Below, one piece after another: positions 42,842 through 52,863 of a stretch of DNA of 64,000 nt. The DNA lies in NCBI RefSeq assembly GCF_014773545.1, contig NZ_SDDV01000007.1, positions 1 to 64,000 of the forward strand. The letters run 5' to 3'. Source of the stretch: Hydrogenophaga sp. Lineage in GTDB: Bacteria; Pseudomonadota; Gammaproteobacteria; Burkholderiales; Burkholderiaceae_C. The notes below the pieces were generated by a model, which made no database searches, was not told where the DNA came from, and saw nothing but the letters and a program-made list of their open reading frames with translations. Every line of letters starts with the position of its first letter. Positions within the stretch are counted from its first letter, which is position 1. A program made the position numbers and the translations under genes.

Positions 42842-44443
42842 TCAGTCGGCCGCTCGGGTTTGCCGCAGCGCCGCCTGCAGGCCGGCACCCTGCGCTTGCA
42901 AAAACTGGTGCAGCACGGCGTTGGCGGCGGCGCGCCCGTCGGCCTCGGGCAGACGGGGATCGAGTGTGGTGTAGAGCACGACGATGGCGCCGTCGTCGCC
43001 TCGCCCCAGCAGCAGGCCGAGGGCGGTGTAAATCTTGGCGCGCACGCCGCTGGAGGTGAAGCGGTCGTCGACCCAATAAAACTTCCAGACTTGCAAGCGC
43101 TTGGCCGATCGGCTGGAGAGTGTGCTGCCGAGCTGGCGCAGGCTGAGCGTGCTCACCTGCAGGGGTTGACCGGCCAGTGCGGTTGTGGCGCTGGCCGCTG
43201 TCACCCCTGACCAGTTCGGGTCGGTGCTCAGCACCAGCGCGTTTTCCGAGCTGACCAGCTTGCGCCGCTTATCTTGCTGGCGGTAGTAGCTCAGGTGTAC
43301 GCCAACCGCCTGTCCCTGCGGGTTGACGTAGCCGGTGTGGGCGCTGGCGACCACGTGGCTGAAAGCCGGTAGCCAGTCGCTCGGAGCGGCTTCGGCGCGC
43401 TGCCACGGCGCTTGCGGCGCGAGCACGGCCAGTTGTACCGGAGTGCTGCGCACGCTCAGCGCCAGCGCGCGCTCGAGCAGATGCGGCGTGGTCACGATGA
43501 ACAGAACAAACAGCGCTGCCTGCGCCGTCCAGCGCCGCTGGTTCGGGGTGGGGCTGGCGTCAGGGCTGGCGTCGGCGGTCACCGTCGGCGCGGGCAGTGG
43601 CGGATCGATCCAGCGCGCACCGATGAGCAGCATGAGCAGGATCACGACGCCGAAGAACACCCAGCCGTACAGGATGTGGTCGACACCGGTGGCCAGTTCG
43701 TTGCCCGAGAGATGACCGAGCAGGACAATCATGTAGGCGCGCAGCCAATTGGCCACCAGCGGCACCAGGATCGCCACGCCGACGAAAATCAGGCGTTTGC
43801 GCAAACTGCGGTAGCTCAGGTAGGCAAACAGGCAGCCGACGGTGACGGATGCGATCAGGTAGCGAATGCCGCTGCAGGCCTCTATGACCGACCACGAACC
43901 CGAGGGAATGACGAACTGCAAGCCCTCGCGGTAGACTGGAATGCCGCTCCAGCGCAGCGCCAAGACGGTGAAATCGGCCGTCCAGTCCATCAACTGCGGC
44001 AGCATGAAATCGCCCATCGGAACGGCAAAAAACAGGAAAGCAAGCGCAAAAGTCATTACCCGGGCCACGTGCCAGCCGAGCACAGCGGGCACCGCCAGCA
44101 CCAGCAGCATGACCAGCGCGAGTTGGCTGACGACGTTGACGCCGCCCAGATCGCCGGCCAGCCACAGGCCGGCCGCGCCCAGCATCAGCAGCCCAGCCAG
44201 CCCGGCCGGCTGCGGGCGCAGCGGCGCCAGTGCGTGGCGCACGCGCCAGATCAGCCAGAGCGAGATCAGCGGCACCGCGAAGCCGTGGCTATAGGTGTCC
44301 GACTGCGCCCAGATCGACGCCATGATCCAGACGGTGTGCCAGTACAGGCCCAGAATCGACAGCAGCAGCAGACCCAGCGCCGCCAGCGGCACACGCCAAG
44401 GGGCCGGGATGTCAAGCGCTGCAGACGTGCCTGTCTTAACCAT
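42842..44443 (-). CDS. xrtA: exosortase A (XrtA/EpsH) fused to EpsI domain
   Basis: Polytopic; catalytic Cys in VIEACSGIRYLIAS, Arg in NWLRAYMIVLLGHLSGN, His in GVDHILYGWVFFG; C-terminal EpsI-type domain (PQGQAVGVHLSYYRQQ). Confidence 0.93.
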   Translation of the reverse strand: MVKTGTSAALDIPAPWRVPLAALGLLLLSILGLYWHTVWIMASIWAQSDTYSHGFAVPLISLWLIWRVRHALAPLRPQPAGLAGLLMLGAAGLWLAGDLGGVNVVSQLALVMLLVLAVPAVLGWHVARVMTFALAFLFFAVPMGDFMLPQLMDWTADFTVLALRWSGIPVYREGLQFVIPSGSWSVIEACSGIRYLIASVTVGCLFAYLSYRSLRKRLIFVGVAILVPLVANWLRAYMIVLLGHLSGNELATGVDHILYGWVFFGVVILLMLLIGARWIDPPLPAPTVTADASPDASPTPNQRRWTAQAALFVLFIVTTPHLLERALALSVRSTPVQLAVLAPQAPWQRAEAAPSDWLPAFSHVVASAHTGYVNPQGQAVGVHLSYYRQQDKRRKLVSSENALVLSTDPNWSGVTAASATTALAGQPLQVSTLSLRQLGSTLSSRSAKRLQVWKFYWVDDRFTSSGVRAKIYTALGLLLGRGDDGAIVVLYTTLDPRLPEADGRAAANAVLHQFLQAQGAGLQAALRQTRAAD

Positions 44444-45659
44444 GTTCAGCTCCCTGCCTGCTGGCAAAAGTGAGAAATTTGTCCAGGCCGCCGAGGTGGG
44501 CTTGCCAGCTAAAGCCTTGCAGCACGAAGCCGCGCGCTTGGCGTCCGTGCGCCGCCGCTTGCCTGCCGCACTGCAACAGCGTGTGCAGCGCCTGGACGAA
44601 TTCGTGCGCCGTATCGGCGCGCAGCAGGCCTTGTGCGGCGCCGGCGCCGATCGCATCGGCGCAGGCGCGCACCGTCACCACCGGCTGCGCCATCGCCATG
44701 GCTTCCAGAATCTTGTTTTGCAGACCACGCGCCACCCGCAGCGGTGCTACCACGGCGCCAGCATGCTGCAGATAGGGGCGCACGTCGGGCACGGTGCCGG
44801 TGACCACCACCCGCGGCGAAGCCAGTGCACGCACCGCTGGCGTGGGTGCACGGCCGACGACGTAAAAGCGCAGTTGCGGCCAGCGCGCCAGCAGCAGCGG
44901 CAACATATCGGCCACAAACCACTGCACGGCGTCGACGTTGGGCCAGTAATCCATTGCGCCGGTAAAGACCACGGCCTGCTCGTCGGCGGCAAACGGGTTC
45001 GGGTGGCGCACCTCGGGGTCGAAAAAATCCGCGTCGACCCCGTTGCCGAGGGATTGCACGCCGCCGCGCGCCTCTGGCGCGTGCGACAGAAACAGCGCCG
45101 TCTCCTGCGCGGTGACGAAAAAAGAACACCGCGCCCGCGCCGCCAGCAAGCGTTCATACGCCAGCAGCCGCGCGCCTTCGCGCCGGTACAGCCACGACAG
45201 CGGCCAGCGGTGCGCGAACGCGTACTGGCTCCATTTGGCCGAATCGACATCGACGAAATCAACCAGCATCGGCACCTGGGGCAGCAGGGGCAGCGCGTAC
45301 TGCGCCATCGAGGAGGAAAACACCACGCTGGCCTGCAGGTCATGGGCGGCTGCCGTTTGCCGTACCCAGCGCTGCAGGGCCGCGCTGCCGTAGTAGGCCA
45401 GCGTGAGCGGCTGCGACTGCAGCAGACCGCTCAGGCTCTTGAGTTTGGCGCTGCGCGGGTGCAAGCGCTCGACGTGTACATCGGGGCACAAGGCTTTGAG
45501 CGCCGGCAGGTGTTGCTCGTCCTGCGGGTCGTCAATGAAAGTGCCCAGAAACACCCGGTGCTGCTGCAGCAAGTGGCGCAGCAAGTGGTACGAGCGCACC
45601 TTGTCGCCTTTGTTGGGCGGATAAGGCAGTCGGTGCACCAGATAAAGAATATTGGCCAT
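44436..45659 (-). CDS. XrtA/PEP-CTERM system-associated glycosyltransferase
   Basis: MANILYLVHRLPYPPNKGDKVRSYHLLRHLLQQHRVFLGTFIDDPQD; recalled TIGR03087-type family. Confidence 0.9.
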   Translation of the reverse strand: MANILYLVHRLPYPPNKGDKVRSYHLLRHLLQQHRVFLGTFIDDPQDEQHLPALKALCPDVHVERLHPRSAKLKSLSGLLQSQPLTLAYYGSAALQRWVRQTAAAHDLQASVVFSSSMAQYALPLLPQVPMLVDFVDVDSAKWSQYAFAHRWPLSWLYRREGARLLAYERLLAARARCSFFVTAQETALFLSHAPEARGGVQSLGNGVDADFFDPEVRHPNPFAADEQAVVFTGAMDYWPNVDAVQWFVADMLPLLLARWPQLRFYVVGRAPTPAVRALASPRVVVTGTVPDVRPYLQHAGAVVAPLRVARGLQNKILEAMAMAQPVVTVRACADAIGAGAAQGLLRADTAHEFVQALHTLLQCGRQAAAHGRQARGFVLQGFSWQAHLGGLDKFLTFASRQGAEHG

Positions 45660-45671
45660 GGCGCAAGCCGC

Positions 45672-46724
45672 TTAGCCCAGATGGCGCACGATGTGCGGCC
45701 CCAGCCAGTTGGCCACCCCCAGCGGCAGGCGGCGCCAAGCGGAAATCAGCAACTGGTAGTTGGCGTTGGCCGGGTTGTGTTGCGGAATGGCTTCGCGCTT
45801 GTAGAGGCAGAACTCGTAGTGCAGCGGCGTCGGCTCGAAGCCCCAGTTTTTCTTGAAGGCGTAGGTGCCGGTGCCGACCTTGCTGCGGCCGTAGTCGAAC
45901 ACTTTGAGTCCGCGCGCGCAGGCGCGGCGCATCAAATCCCAGTACTTGAAGTCGTTGGCGGCCAGATCGCGTGCGGTCTCGTCGTCGCCGGCGTAGTAGG
46001 CCAGCACCTGGTCGCGGAAGTAAAAGCTCAACACGCTGCTGAGTGGGCGGCCATCGGGCGCGCAAACCGTCAGCACCTCGCAGTCGCTGCCAAAGGTGTC
46101 GAGCAAGGCCTGAAAGTAGCGCTGCGACAAGGCCGGTGTGCCGTGGCGGTGCACGTTGTGGGAAAACAGCTTGAAAAAACGCTTCGCATCGGGATCGAGA
46201 TGCGCCGTCAAGCCATTTTTGATGCCTTTGCGCACCATGGCGCGCTGCTTGCGCGGAATCGCCAGCAGGTTGTCTTCTTCGGTTGGCAGGATTTCCTTGC
46301 GGAAGGTGACGTACAGGTCTTGTGCCGGCCAGTCGGGGTGGCGCCGCTGCAGGTGGCGCAATTCGAGGTGATCGACGCCGAGTTGACGCGCCAGTTGCTG
46401 TGCTTCTTGCTCCAGGACTGCCGCCGCCGCCTCGGTGCTGGCCGCCACGCCGCCGTAGACGGTGAACGGCAAGGCGGTCAGGGCGTTGCCAAACAGCCAG
46501 CTCTTGACGTGCCCGAGCGGCAACACGCCCTGGATTTGGCCGTGTGCCTGGGCGTAGAGGAAATAGGTGTCGTGGCGCAACTGCTGGCGGATGATGGACT
46601 GCCAGCCCGCGCGGTGAAAAAAGGTCGCCTGTGGGCAAGCCAGGACGAAAGCGTCCCAGCGCGCTTGCTCGGCGCTGTCGCTGCCGCTGAGGCGGTGTAC
46701 CCGCAGCGCGGTCGCATCAGACAC
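45672..46724 (-). CDS. FemAB family XrtA/PEP-CTERM system-associated protein
   Basis: WDAFVLACPQATFFHRAGWQSIIRQQLRHDTYFLYAQAHGQIQGVLPLGHVKSWLFGNALTALPF...FDYGRSKVGTGTYAFKKNWGFEP. Confidence 0.9.
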   Translation of the reverse strand: MSDATALRVHRLSGSDSAEQARWDAFVLACPQATFFHRAGWQSIIRQQLRHDTYFLYAQAHGQIQGVLPLGHVKSWLFGNALTALPFTVYGGVAASTEAAAAVLEQEAQQLARQLGVDHLELRHLQRRHPDWPAQDLYVTFRKEILPTEEDNLLAIPRKQRAMVRKGIKNGLTAHLDPDAKRFFKLFSHNVHRHGTPALSQRYFQALLDTFGSDCEVLTVCAPDGRPLSSVLSFYFRDQVLAYYAGDDETARDLAANDFKYWDLMRRACARGLKVFDYGRSKVGTGTYAFKKNWGFEPTPLHYEFCLYKREAIPQHNPANANYQLLISAWRRLPLGVANWLGPHIVRHLG

Positions 46725-47577
46725 AGGGCGCTCCAGCCGTTGGAAAGAAAATGTGATCCATGCGACCCCAGCGAAAGTCCTGCAGCAGCCGCTGCAGGCG
46801 CTGCTCGGTGCGGCCGATGTTGACGTAGTGGCGAAAGCGCGTTTTCAGACCGACGCCGGGCACGCGCGGTTGATCGGGGTCGATCTCCCACGGATGGCAG
46901 TAAAAAATGACGGGCTGCGCGTCGCGCAGATTGATTTGGCGCAGCATCCAGCGCGATAGCGCGTAGGGCAAGAGCCGAAAATAGCCGCCGCCGCTGGACG
47001 GCAGGTTGCGCTGGAACACGCGCAAGGTGCTGGGCGGAATCTCCAGCAGTCCGGCGCGCACCGGGTGGGCAAAACGCGGCGCCTCGGGCATGCCGTAGTG
47101 GTCGTGCCGCACCGGGTAAATGCTCGAGCTGTAGCGGTAGCCGGCGCGCAACAAGGCATCGAGCGCCCACAAATTGCCCGCACCGATGGAAAAACTGGGC
47201 GCACGATAGCCCAGCACCGCCACCCCGCAGAGGTCTTCCAAAATTGCTTTGGCCGAATAAACGTCTTGGTAAAACGCCGCTTCGCTCAGGTCGCTGGCGC
47301 GCTGATGACCGTAGCCGTGGCTGGCGAGCTCGTGCCCGTCGGCGACGATGCGCCGCACCAGTGCCGGGTAGCGTTCGGCGACCCAGCCCAGGGTGAAAAA
47401 AGTGGCTTGGGTGCTCCGCTGCGCCAGCAGGTCGAGCAGGCGGTTGACGTTGCGTTCAACCCGGCATTCGCAGCGCTCCCAGTCGGCGCGATCAATGTGG
47501 GGCGCAAACGCCGATACCTGAAAGTAATCTTCGACGTCAATCGTCAAGGCGTTGGTAATGGACGCACGCTCAGTCAT
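46717..47577 (-). CDS. XrtA system polysaccharide deacetylase
   Basis: NALTIDVEDYFQVSAFAPHI...ATFFTLGWVAERYP...GHELASHGYGHQRA; active-site motifs intact. Confidence 0.92.
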   Translation of the reverse strand: MTERASITNALTIDVEDYFQVSAFAPHIDRADWERCECRVERNVNRLLDLLAQRSTQATFFTLGWVAERYPALVRRIVADGHELASHGYGHQRASDLSEAAFYQDVYSAKAILEDLCGVAVLGYRAPSFSIGAGNLWALDALLRAGYRYSSSIYPVRHDHYGMPEAPRFAHPVRAGLLEIPPSTLRVFQRNLPSSGGGYFRLLPYALSRWMLRQINLRDAQPVIFYCHPWEIDPDQPRVPGVGLKTRFRHYVNIGRTEQRLQRLLQDFRWGRMDHIFFPTAGAPCV

Positions 47578-48697
47578 GGTGATTGGCTCTTGCTGCATCG
47601 GGCGTCGGCGCTTTGCGGCCCGCTTGGGTGATTTTTTTCAAGACCGTCAGAATCTCCAGGCTGATGCGTTCTTGGCGCAGCACGCTGCGTTCGATGCGCA
47701 ACAGGCGTGCACTGAGCTGCTCGGCCGAGACGCGACCGAGTTGTTCGTTCAGGCTGTCGGCCAAGCCGGCGTCCAGGTTGAGGTTGGCCAGATCGAACTC
47801 TTCAGCACTCCAGTCGACCACCGCAGACGCGTGGGCGGGTGGGCTCCAGGCTTGCCTGCGGCTCGGCTGCGTCGTGGTCGGGGTGTCGTTTTCGGCTTGA
47901 ATCTCGCCCAGCACCTCGTGCAAGGCGGCGCTGTCGATATACGGGTTCTCGCTCAGATAACCCTGCAGCAGTAGACGGTCGCATATGCTGTTGATGCGCC
48001 GAGGAATACCGCCCGAATGCAGGTGAATGTCGGCAAACACCGCCGCTTCGAAACGGGGACTGCCGAGCGCTCCGGCACACTTGAGCCGATGCTCGATATA
48101 GGCGCGGGTGTCCTCGGCGTCCAAGGGTCCTAGGTGGCAGCGGGCGGTGACGCGCTGGCGCAACTGCAGCATGCCCGGGCCTTGCAAAATGTCCCGGAAT
48201 TCGGGCTGTCCGATCAGAAAAGTCTGCAGCAGCGCCTGCTCGCCGAACTGAAAATTCGACAGCATGCGCAACTCTTCCACCGCCTGCGGCTGCAGATTCT
48301 GCGCTTCGTCGACGATCAGCAGACAGCGCTTGCCCTGGGTGGTTTGGGTGATGAAGAACGCCTCCAGCGCCATCAGCAGGTCGGCCTTGCTGTGGCCGCG
48401 CACCGACACACCGAAAGCGCCGCAGACCAGCCGTAGCGCATCTTCGGCGCCGAGTTGTGTGCTGACCAGGTGGGCAGCGACTACGGTGCCGTCTTCCAGG
48501 CTCTCCAGCAAATCGCGCACGACGGTGGTTTTGCCCGCGCCGACCTCGCCGGTGATGACAATGAAGCCCTCGCCGCGCATGACGCCGTAGACCAGGTACG
48601 AACGCGCCCGCCGGTGCGGCTTGCTGCTGTAATAAAAACGGGGATCAGGGTTGAGCTGAAAGGGCTTGCCGCTCAAGCCGTAAAAGGCTTCGTACAT
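47570..48697 (-). CDS. XrtA-associated ATPase (ExeA-like AAA)
   Basis: MYEAFYGLSGKPFQLNPDPRFYYSSKPHRRARSYLVYGVMRGEGFIVITGEVGAGKTTVVRDLL. Confidence 0.92.
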   Translation of the reverse strand: MYEAFYGLSGKPFQLNPDPRFYYSSKPHRRARSYLVYGVMRGEGFIVITGEVGAGKTTVVRDLLESLEDGTVVAAHLVSTQLGAEDALRLVCGAFGVSVRGHSKADLLMALEAFFITQTTQGKRCLLIVDEAQNLQPQAVEELRMLSNFQFGEQALLQTFLIGQPEFRDILQGPGMLQLRQRVTARCHLGPLDAEDTRAYIEHRLKCAGALGSPRFEAAVFADIHLHSGGIPRRINSICDRLLLQGYLSENPYIDSAALHEVLGEIQAENDTPTTTQPSRRQAWSPPAHASAVVDWSAEEFDLANLNLDAGLADSLNEQLGRVSAEQLSARLLRIERSVLRQERISLEILTVLKKITQAGRKAPTPDAARANHHD

Positions 48698-48700
48698 GGC

Positions 48701-50299
48701 TTAGAACCGGTGCGTGAGCAGTCCCGCGACGGCGGTTTCCTGCGCCGAAGCTGCAGCGCCATCGCTCAGGGTGCGACGCAGTTGCAAATGGGCGCTGGTG
48801 CGCAGCCCAAGCTGGCTTGCCAGGCCCAGTGTCAGCGAGCGGCTGCGCGACTGTAGCGCGAGATTTGACCCCTGTGCCCGTTGGCTTTCCAGTGTGGTGC
48901 TGATCGAGGTCAGCGGGGTCAGGCGGTGCGCATAGGAGGCGCTCCAGGACCGCTGGCGGATGCTGCTGTGGCGGTCGAAATCGTCACCCAGACGGATGGC
49001 CGGACTCAGGCGACTGCTGCGACCCTGCGCCGCTGTCAGCGTGACAATGCCGCGCACGCCCAGCCACGCCACCGAGAGCTGCTGGTTGCGCTGCAACATG
49101 GCCGACGAACTGAGAAAGCTCTGATGCACCGACAGGTTTGCCGGCAGACCGAGCCGGTTCAGTTCGGATTGAACGCGCTGGGCGCGCCGGATTGGGTCTG
49201 GCTCGACCCCGACGTAGAGCCGATCCAGTAAATCGTACAAGCTGCCGAGCGAGGCCGTTGTCGCCTCCAGCGGGCTGTTGACCGCAGAACGCGTATCGGA
49301 GAAGCGCCAGACGGTGCGCCGACTGCGGTGTTCGAGCAAGAGGCTGTGCGCGCTGCCGAAATAGCGCTGCTGCAAATCCAGCGCGACCCGGGTGCGCGTC
49401 GACGGCCGCCAATCCAGGCCCAGACCGGTGTTTTGGTACGACTGGCGCGTCAGCGTGAGCACGTCGTTGGACTCGACGCCGGCTTGCAGGCTGAGTCTGA
49501 GCTGAGGCGAAACAGAATAAATCAAATTCGCACGCACGGCGTCGGCCTCGGTGCGCCGACCCAGCGAGTGCTCCACCTCTTGCAGCGACGCATCGAGTGA
49601 CCAGCCCAGCGGCGAGCCGGTTTGGCGGCTGTCCAAGCGCAGCGCCAGCTCCTGTACGTCGACATCCGAGCGCTGGGCCGTCTCGGTGCGGGTCGATCGC
49701 AGGCGGTAGCGCAGCTCGTAATCAGCCAGGGCAGCGATCTGACCCCTGAAGTAAGGCGAAAACCCGAAGCTGGCGGTCTGGGATCGATTGGCATCGGTCA
49801 GGCGCCCGACCGATTGCAGGCCCAGCGCCGAGACCGACTGATCGGCCACCACGCCCGAGAGATCGACGAAGGCGCGCTGATCCCAGGCCTGTAGCGTGGC
49901 GCTGGCGTTGAGCTCGTGTCGCAGCCCATCGCCTGCAGTGCCTTGCACGTGGTGTCGATGGCTGAGCGAATAATCCAAAAAGCCCTGTAGGCGCGGGCGA
50001 TTCATGAGCACGCGCAGCCCGGGACGGACGTCGAGCGCTTGTTCGCTTTGTGGGTTGAGGCGAGAGAGGTTGCTGTTGTTTGAAAGCGTCAGACCGATCG
50101 CCACCCGCGGCTCGATCCAGGCGTCGGGGCGCGCGGGCGCTGCCTGATCCGGATCCGGCAGCGCCGAGGTCTGCGCCAGTGCCAGCAGCGGCAGGCACAG
50201 CGCGGCCACACTGCTCAGGGCCATGGTGCGCAAAGGCAGGTTCAACCCGGGTTGTGTGGGTTTGTGGGTCATGGGTTCCGATCCTGGGTGTTGTGTCAT
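48701..50299 (-). CDS. XrtA/PEP-CTERM system-associated outer membrane beta-barrel protein
   Basis: Signal peptide-like N-terminus; IEPRVAIGLTLSNNSNLS...; C-terminal HRF; position in the conserved XrtA order. Confidence 0.85.
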   Translation of the reverse strand: MTQHPGSEPMTHKPTQPGLNLPLRTMALSSVAALCLPLLALAQTSALPDPDQAAPARPDAWIEPRVAIGLTLSNNSNLSRLNPQSEQALDVRPGLRVLMNRPRLQGFLDYSLSHRHHVQGTAGDGLRHELNASATLQAWDQRAFVDLSGVVADQSVSALGLQSVGRLTDANRSQTASFGFSPYFRGQIAALADYELRYRLRSTRTETAQRSDVDVQELALRLDSRQTGSPLGWSLDASLQEVEHSLGRRTEADAVRANLIYSVSPQLRLSLQAGVESNDVLTLTRQSYQNTGLGLDWRPSTRTRVALDLQQRYFGSAHSLLLEHRSRRTVWRFSDTRSAVNSPLEATTASLGSLYDLLDRLYVGVEPDPIRRAQRVQSELNRLGLPANLSVHQSFLSSSAMLQRNQQLSVAWLGVRGIVTLTAAQGRSSRLSPAIRLGDDFDRHSSIRQRSWSASYAHRLTPLTSISTTLESQRAQGSNLALQSRSRSLTLGLASQLGLRTSAHLQLRRTLSDGAAASAQETAVAGLLTHRF

Positions 50300-51216
50300 A
50301 GGGCCACGGCAGCCGAGGCCGCAGTGGCCGCTGGCTTGGACTCCTGACCGTAACCGTAACCGTAACCGTAACCGTAAGCATCCTGCGCTCCTGCGGTACG
50401 CGCCTGGTTGAGCAGCAGCAGCTTGACGGGACAGGCTTCGATGGTGCTTAGTGCATGCTGGACTTGGGATTGCAGCGTTTTCTCGGCCTGAACCACCAGC
50501 ACGATCTGCCCCATGTGCGCAGCCAGCGCGCGCGCCTCGGTGGTCAGCAGCAGGGGCGGCGAGTCGAAAACGACGATGCGGTCGGCGTAGCGTCGTCCTA
50601 TCTCCTGCACCAGCGCACGCATGGCGTCGCTGGCCAACAACTCGGTCGCGCGCGGGTGTGGTGTGCCGCTTGGCAGCACGCTGAGCTTGTCAACGTTGGT
50701 GCGCAACAGCGCCTGCGCTACGTCGAGCGAGCTATCGAACAGCAGGTCCAGCAAACCCGGTCCGCTCGGCAAGCCCAGGGATTTCGACAGCGAGGGACGG
50801 GCCACGTCGGCATCGACCAGCAACACCGTGTGGTCGAGCTCCATGGCAATGCTCATCGCCAGGTTGACGGCGCTGAAACTCTTGCCCTCAGCCGGCATGG
50901 CGCTGGTGATCATGATCAGATTGCCATGCTGCACCACGGCCGCGCCCTTGTTCATGGCGTTGTCGAGCAACGGGCGTTTGATGATGCGAAACTGATCCGC
51001 AATTGCCGAACGCGGGGCGTTGGGGGTGACAAAACCCTGCGCCAGCAAAGCGGCCAAATCCAGCGTGACGACACGGGACGGCGGGACGCACGGGGTACGA
51101 GCGTCCGGCGTCGGCTCAGGCGGGCTTTTGCCCGGCAGGGCAGCGGCGCCGACATCGACCCCGGCCTGACGCAATTGCTCCAGCCGCTGCGCGGCCTTCT
51201 CGATCAAACTTGACAT
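50296..51216 (-). CDS. XrtA-associated tyrosine autokinase
   Basis: IKRPLLDNAMNKG...ITSAMPAEGKSFSAVNLAMSIAMELDHTVLLVDADVARPSLSKSLGL; C-terminal YGYGYGYGYG. Confidence 0.93.
   Translation of the reverse strand: MSSLIEKAAQRLEQLRQAGVDVGAAALPGKSPPEPTPDARTPCVPPSRVVTLDLAALLAQGFVTPNAPRSAIADQFRIIKRPLLDNAMNKGAAVVQHGNLIMITSAMPAEGKSFSAVNLAMSIAMELDHTVLLVDADVARPSLSKSLGLPSGPGLLDLLFDSSLDVAQALLRTNVDKLSVLPSGTPHPRATELLASDAMRALVQEIGRRYADRIVVFDSPPLLLTTEARALAAHMGQIVLVVQAEKTLQSQVQHALSTIEACPVKLLLLNQARTAGAQDAYGYGYGYGYGQESKPAATAASAAVAL
50347..50376 (-). repeat. (TACGGT)5 in-frame hexanucleotide tandem repeat encoding (Tyr-Gly)5
   Basis: Forward strand ACCGTA x5 at 50347-50376, read directly. Confidence 0.95.
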
Positions 51217-51243
51217 CCGACGCTCCTATCTGGCAGTGCCATA

Positions 51244-52782
51244 TCAAAGCGCCAGCAAGGCCATGCCGAGCGCAAACAGCAGCACCAGCGCCAGCACAGA
51301 AGCCAGGAAACGCAGCAGGCTGCGCCGCTCGGCCCGGCGCGAACGCTCGTTCTGAATCTGTGTGACCACGCCGAGCAGCGGCAACTGGGTCGAGGCGCGC
51401 AGGCTGTTGGCGTCAAAAAATACCGGCCGAAACTGGCTCATCAGAAAACTCACGCTCAGCCCGGCCGCCAAAGCGCCCAACAAGGCCAGCGGCAGCAGCA
51501 GCAAGCGGTTGGGCGCCACCGGCGCGGGATTGGCGCGCGGCGGGTCTATGACGCGAAAGTCAGCCAGACTGGCCGCACCGCTGAGGGCGCCGCCGATGGC
51601 GATCGACTCACGGCGGCTGACCAGCTCTTCGTAATTCTTTTTGTGTATGTCATAGTCGCGGTTGAGTTGCGCCAGCTCCGCTTCTATGCGTGGAGCGAAT
51701 TGCAGTTGCTCACGAACCCGGCTGGCGCGTGACTCGTGCTCGGCGACCCGGGCACGCAAACCAGCCACCTGCACCTCGGCAGCAGCCAGCACGCGCGTGA
51801 GTTCGACCAGCGCCGGATTGGCCTCAAGAACCGGTTGGCCCGGGTTGGCCTGTGCGATACGCTGCAATTCGGCCACCTCGCGCTGCTTTTGCTCCTCCAA
51901 TTCACGCACCAGGCGGCGGGTGTTGGCCACATCCGGGTGCTGTTCGGTGTAGCGTTGCAGCAGCGCGTCCAGGCTGCGCCTGAGGGCGTCGATGCGCGCG
52001 TCGAGCTCAGGGGTGGCAGCGCCCGAGAGCGCGGGCAACTGGCGCTGGGCCGCACGGGCTTGCTCCAGTTGGCGCCGGGCCGCCTCGCGGGCACTCTCGG
52101 CCTCGCGCAGCTCGAGCCGGGCCGAGCTCAGCGCTGTCGAAATTTCATTCGCCCGCGCCGCTATGTCCAGCCCGCCCTGGGTCTGCATGTCGATGTTGCG
52201 CAAACGAAAATCCTTCAGCCGCAATTCGGCCTGGGTGAGCAAGGTTTCGTAGGCCTTGATTTGCTCGTCGATGAAACGACGCGCGCTGTCGGCGTCGGCT
52301 CTGGAGTCGCCCAGACCCGATTCGACGAAAATCGACATCAGCGACTGCACCACCCGCAGGGCAGATTCAGGACTCTCCCCCCGATACGACAAGGTGTAGA
52401 GGTTGTCGCGACCAGTGGAGCGGATCGACAGCGACCGGGTGACCTGGTCGATCAGCGCATCTTGCTCGGCTTTGGTGTTGGCGCCCAAGTCGAGATCGGC
52501 CATTCGAACCAGCCTCTCGACGGTGGGGCGGCTTATCAAGGTGCGGCTGAGCATGGTGACTTGCTGCTCGATGTCGGGCTGAATCGCCAGCCCGGCCATC
52601 AAGGGACGCAGAATCGACTGTGTATCGACGTACACCCGGGCCGAAGCCTCGTAGCGGTGTGGCATCTGCAACACGGCTACCGCCCCGACGGCAGCCACGA
52701 CCCAGGCCACCAACACCGCCAGCCGGCGGTGCTTCCACATGCCACGCAGCAGCGTCAGCGCCTGGTTGATGATTTCATGCAT
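51244..52782 (-). CDS. XrtA system polysaccharide chain-length determinant (Wzz-like)
   Basis: MHEIINQALTLLRGMWKHRRLAVLVAWVVAAVGAVAVLQMPHRYEASARVYVDTQSILRPLMAGLAIQ...coiled coil...PPRANPAPVAPNR. Confidence 0.92.
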   Translation of the reverse strand: MHEIINQALTLLRGMWKHRRLAVLVAWVVAAVGAVAVLQMPHRYEASARVYVDTQSILRPLMAGLAIQPDIEQQVTMLSRTLISRPTVERLVRMADLDLGANTKAEQDALIDQVTRSLSIRSTGRDNLYTLSYRGESPESALRVVQSLMSIFVESGLGDSRADADSARRFIDEQIKAYETLLTQAELRLKDFRLRNIDMQTQGGLDIAARANEISTALSSARLELREAESAREAARRQLEQARAAQRQLPALSGAATPELDARIDALRRSLDALLQRYTEQHPDVANTRRLVRELEEQKQREVAELQRIAQANPGQPVLEANPALVELTRVLAAAEVQVAGLRARVAEHESRASRVREQLQFAPRIEAELAQLNRDYDIHKKNYEELVSRRESIAIGGALSGAASLADFRVIDPPRANPAPVAPNRLLLLPLALLGALAAGLSVSFLMSQFRPVFFDANSLRASTQLPLLGVVTQIQNERSRRAERRSLLRFLASVLALVLLFALGMALLAL

Positions 52783-52863
52783 ACGCTAGACCGTGTGCGA
52801 GAGCGAATTACGGTACTGAAGACCGAGACGCCGAATCTCAGTGGTCCGCCTGGACGCGATCAC

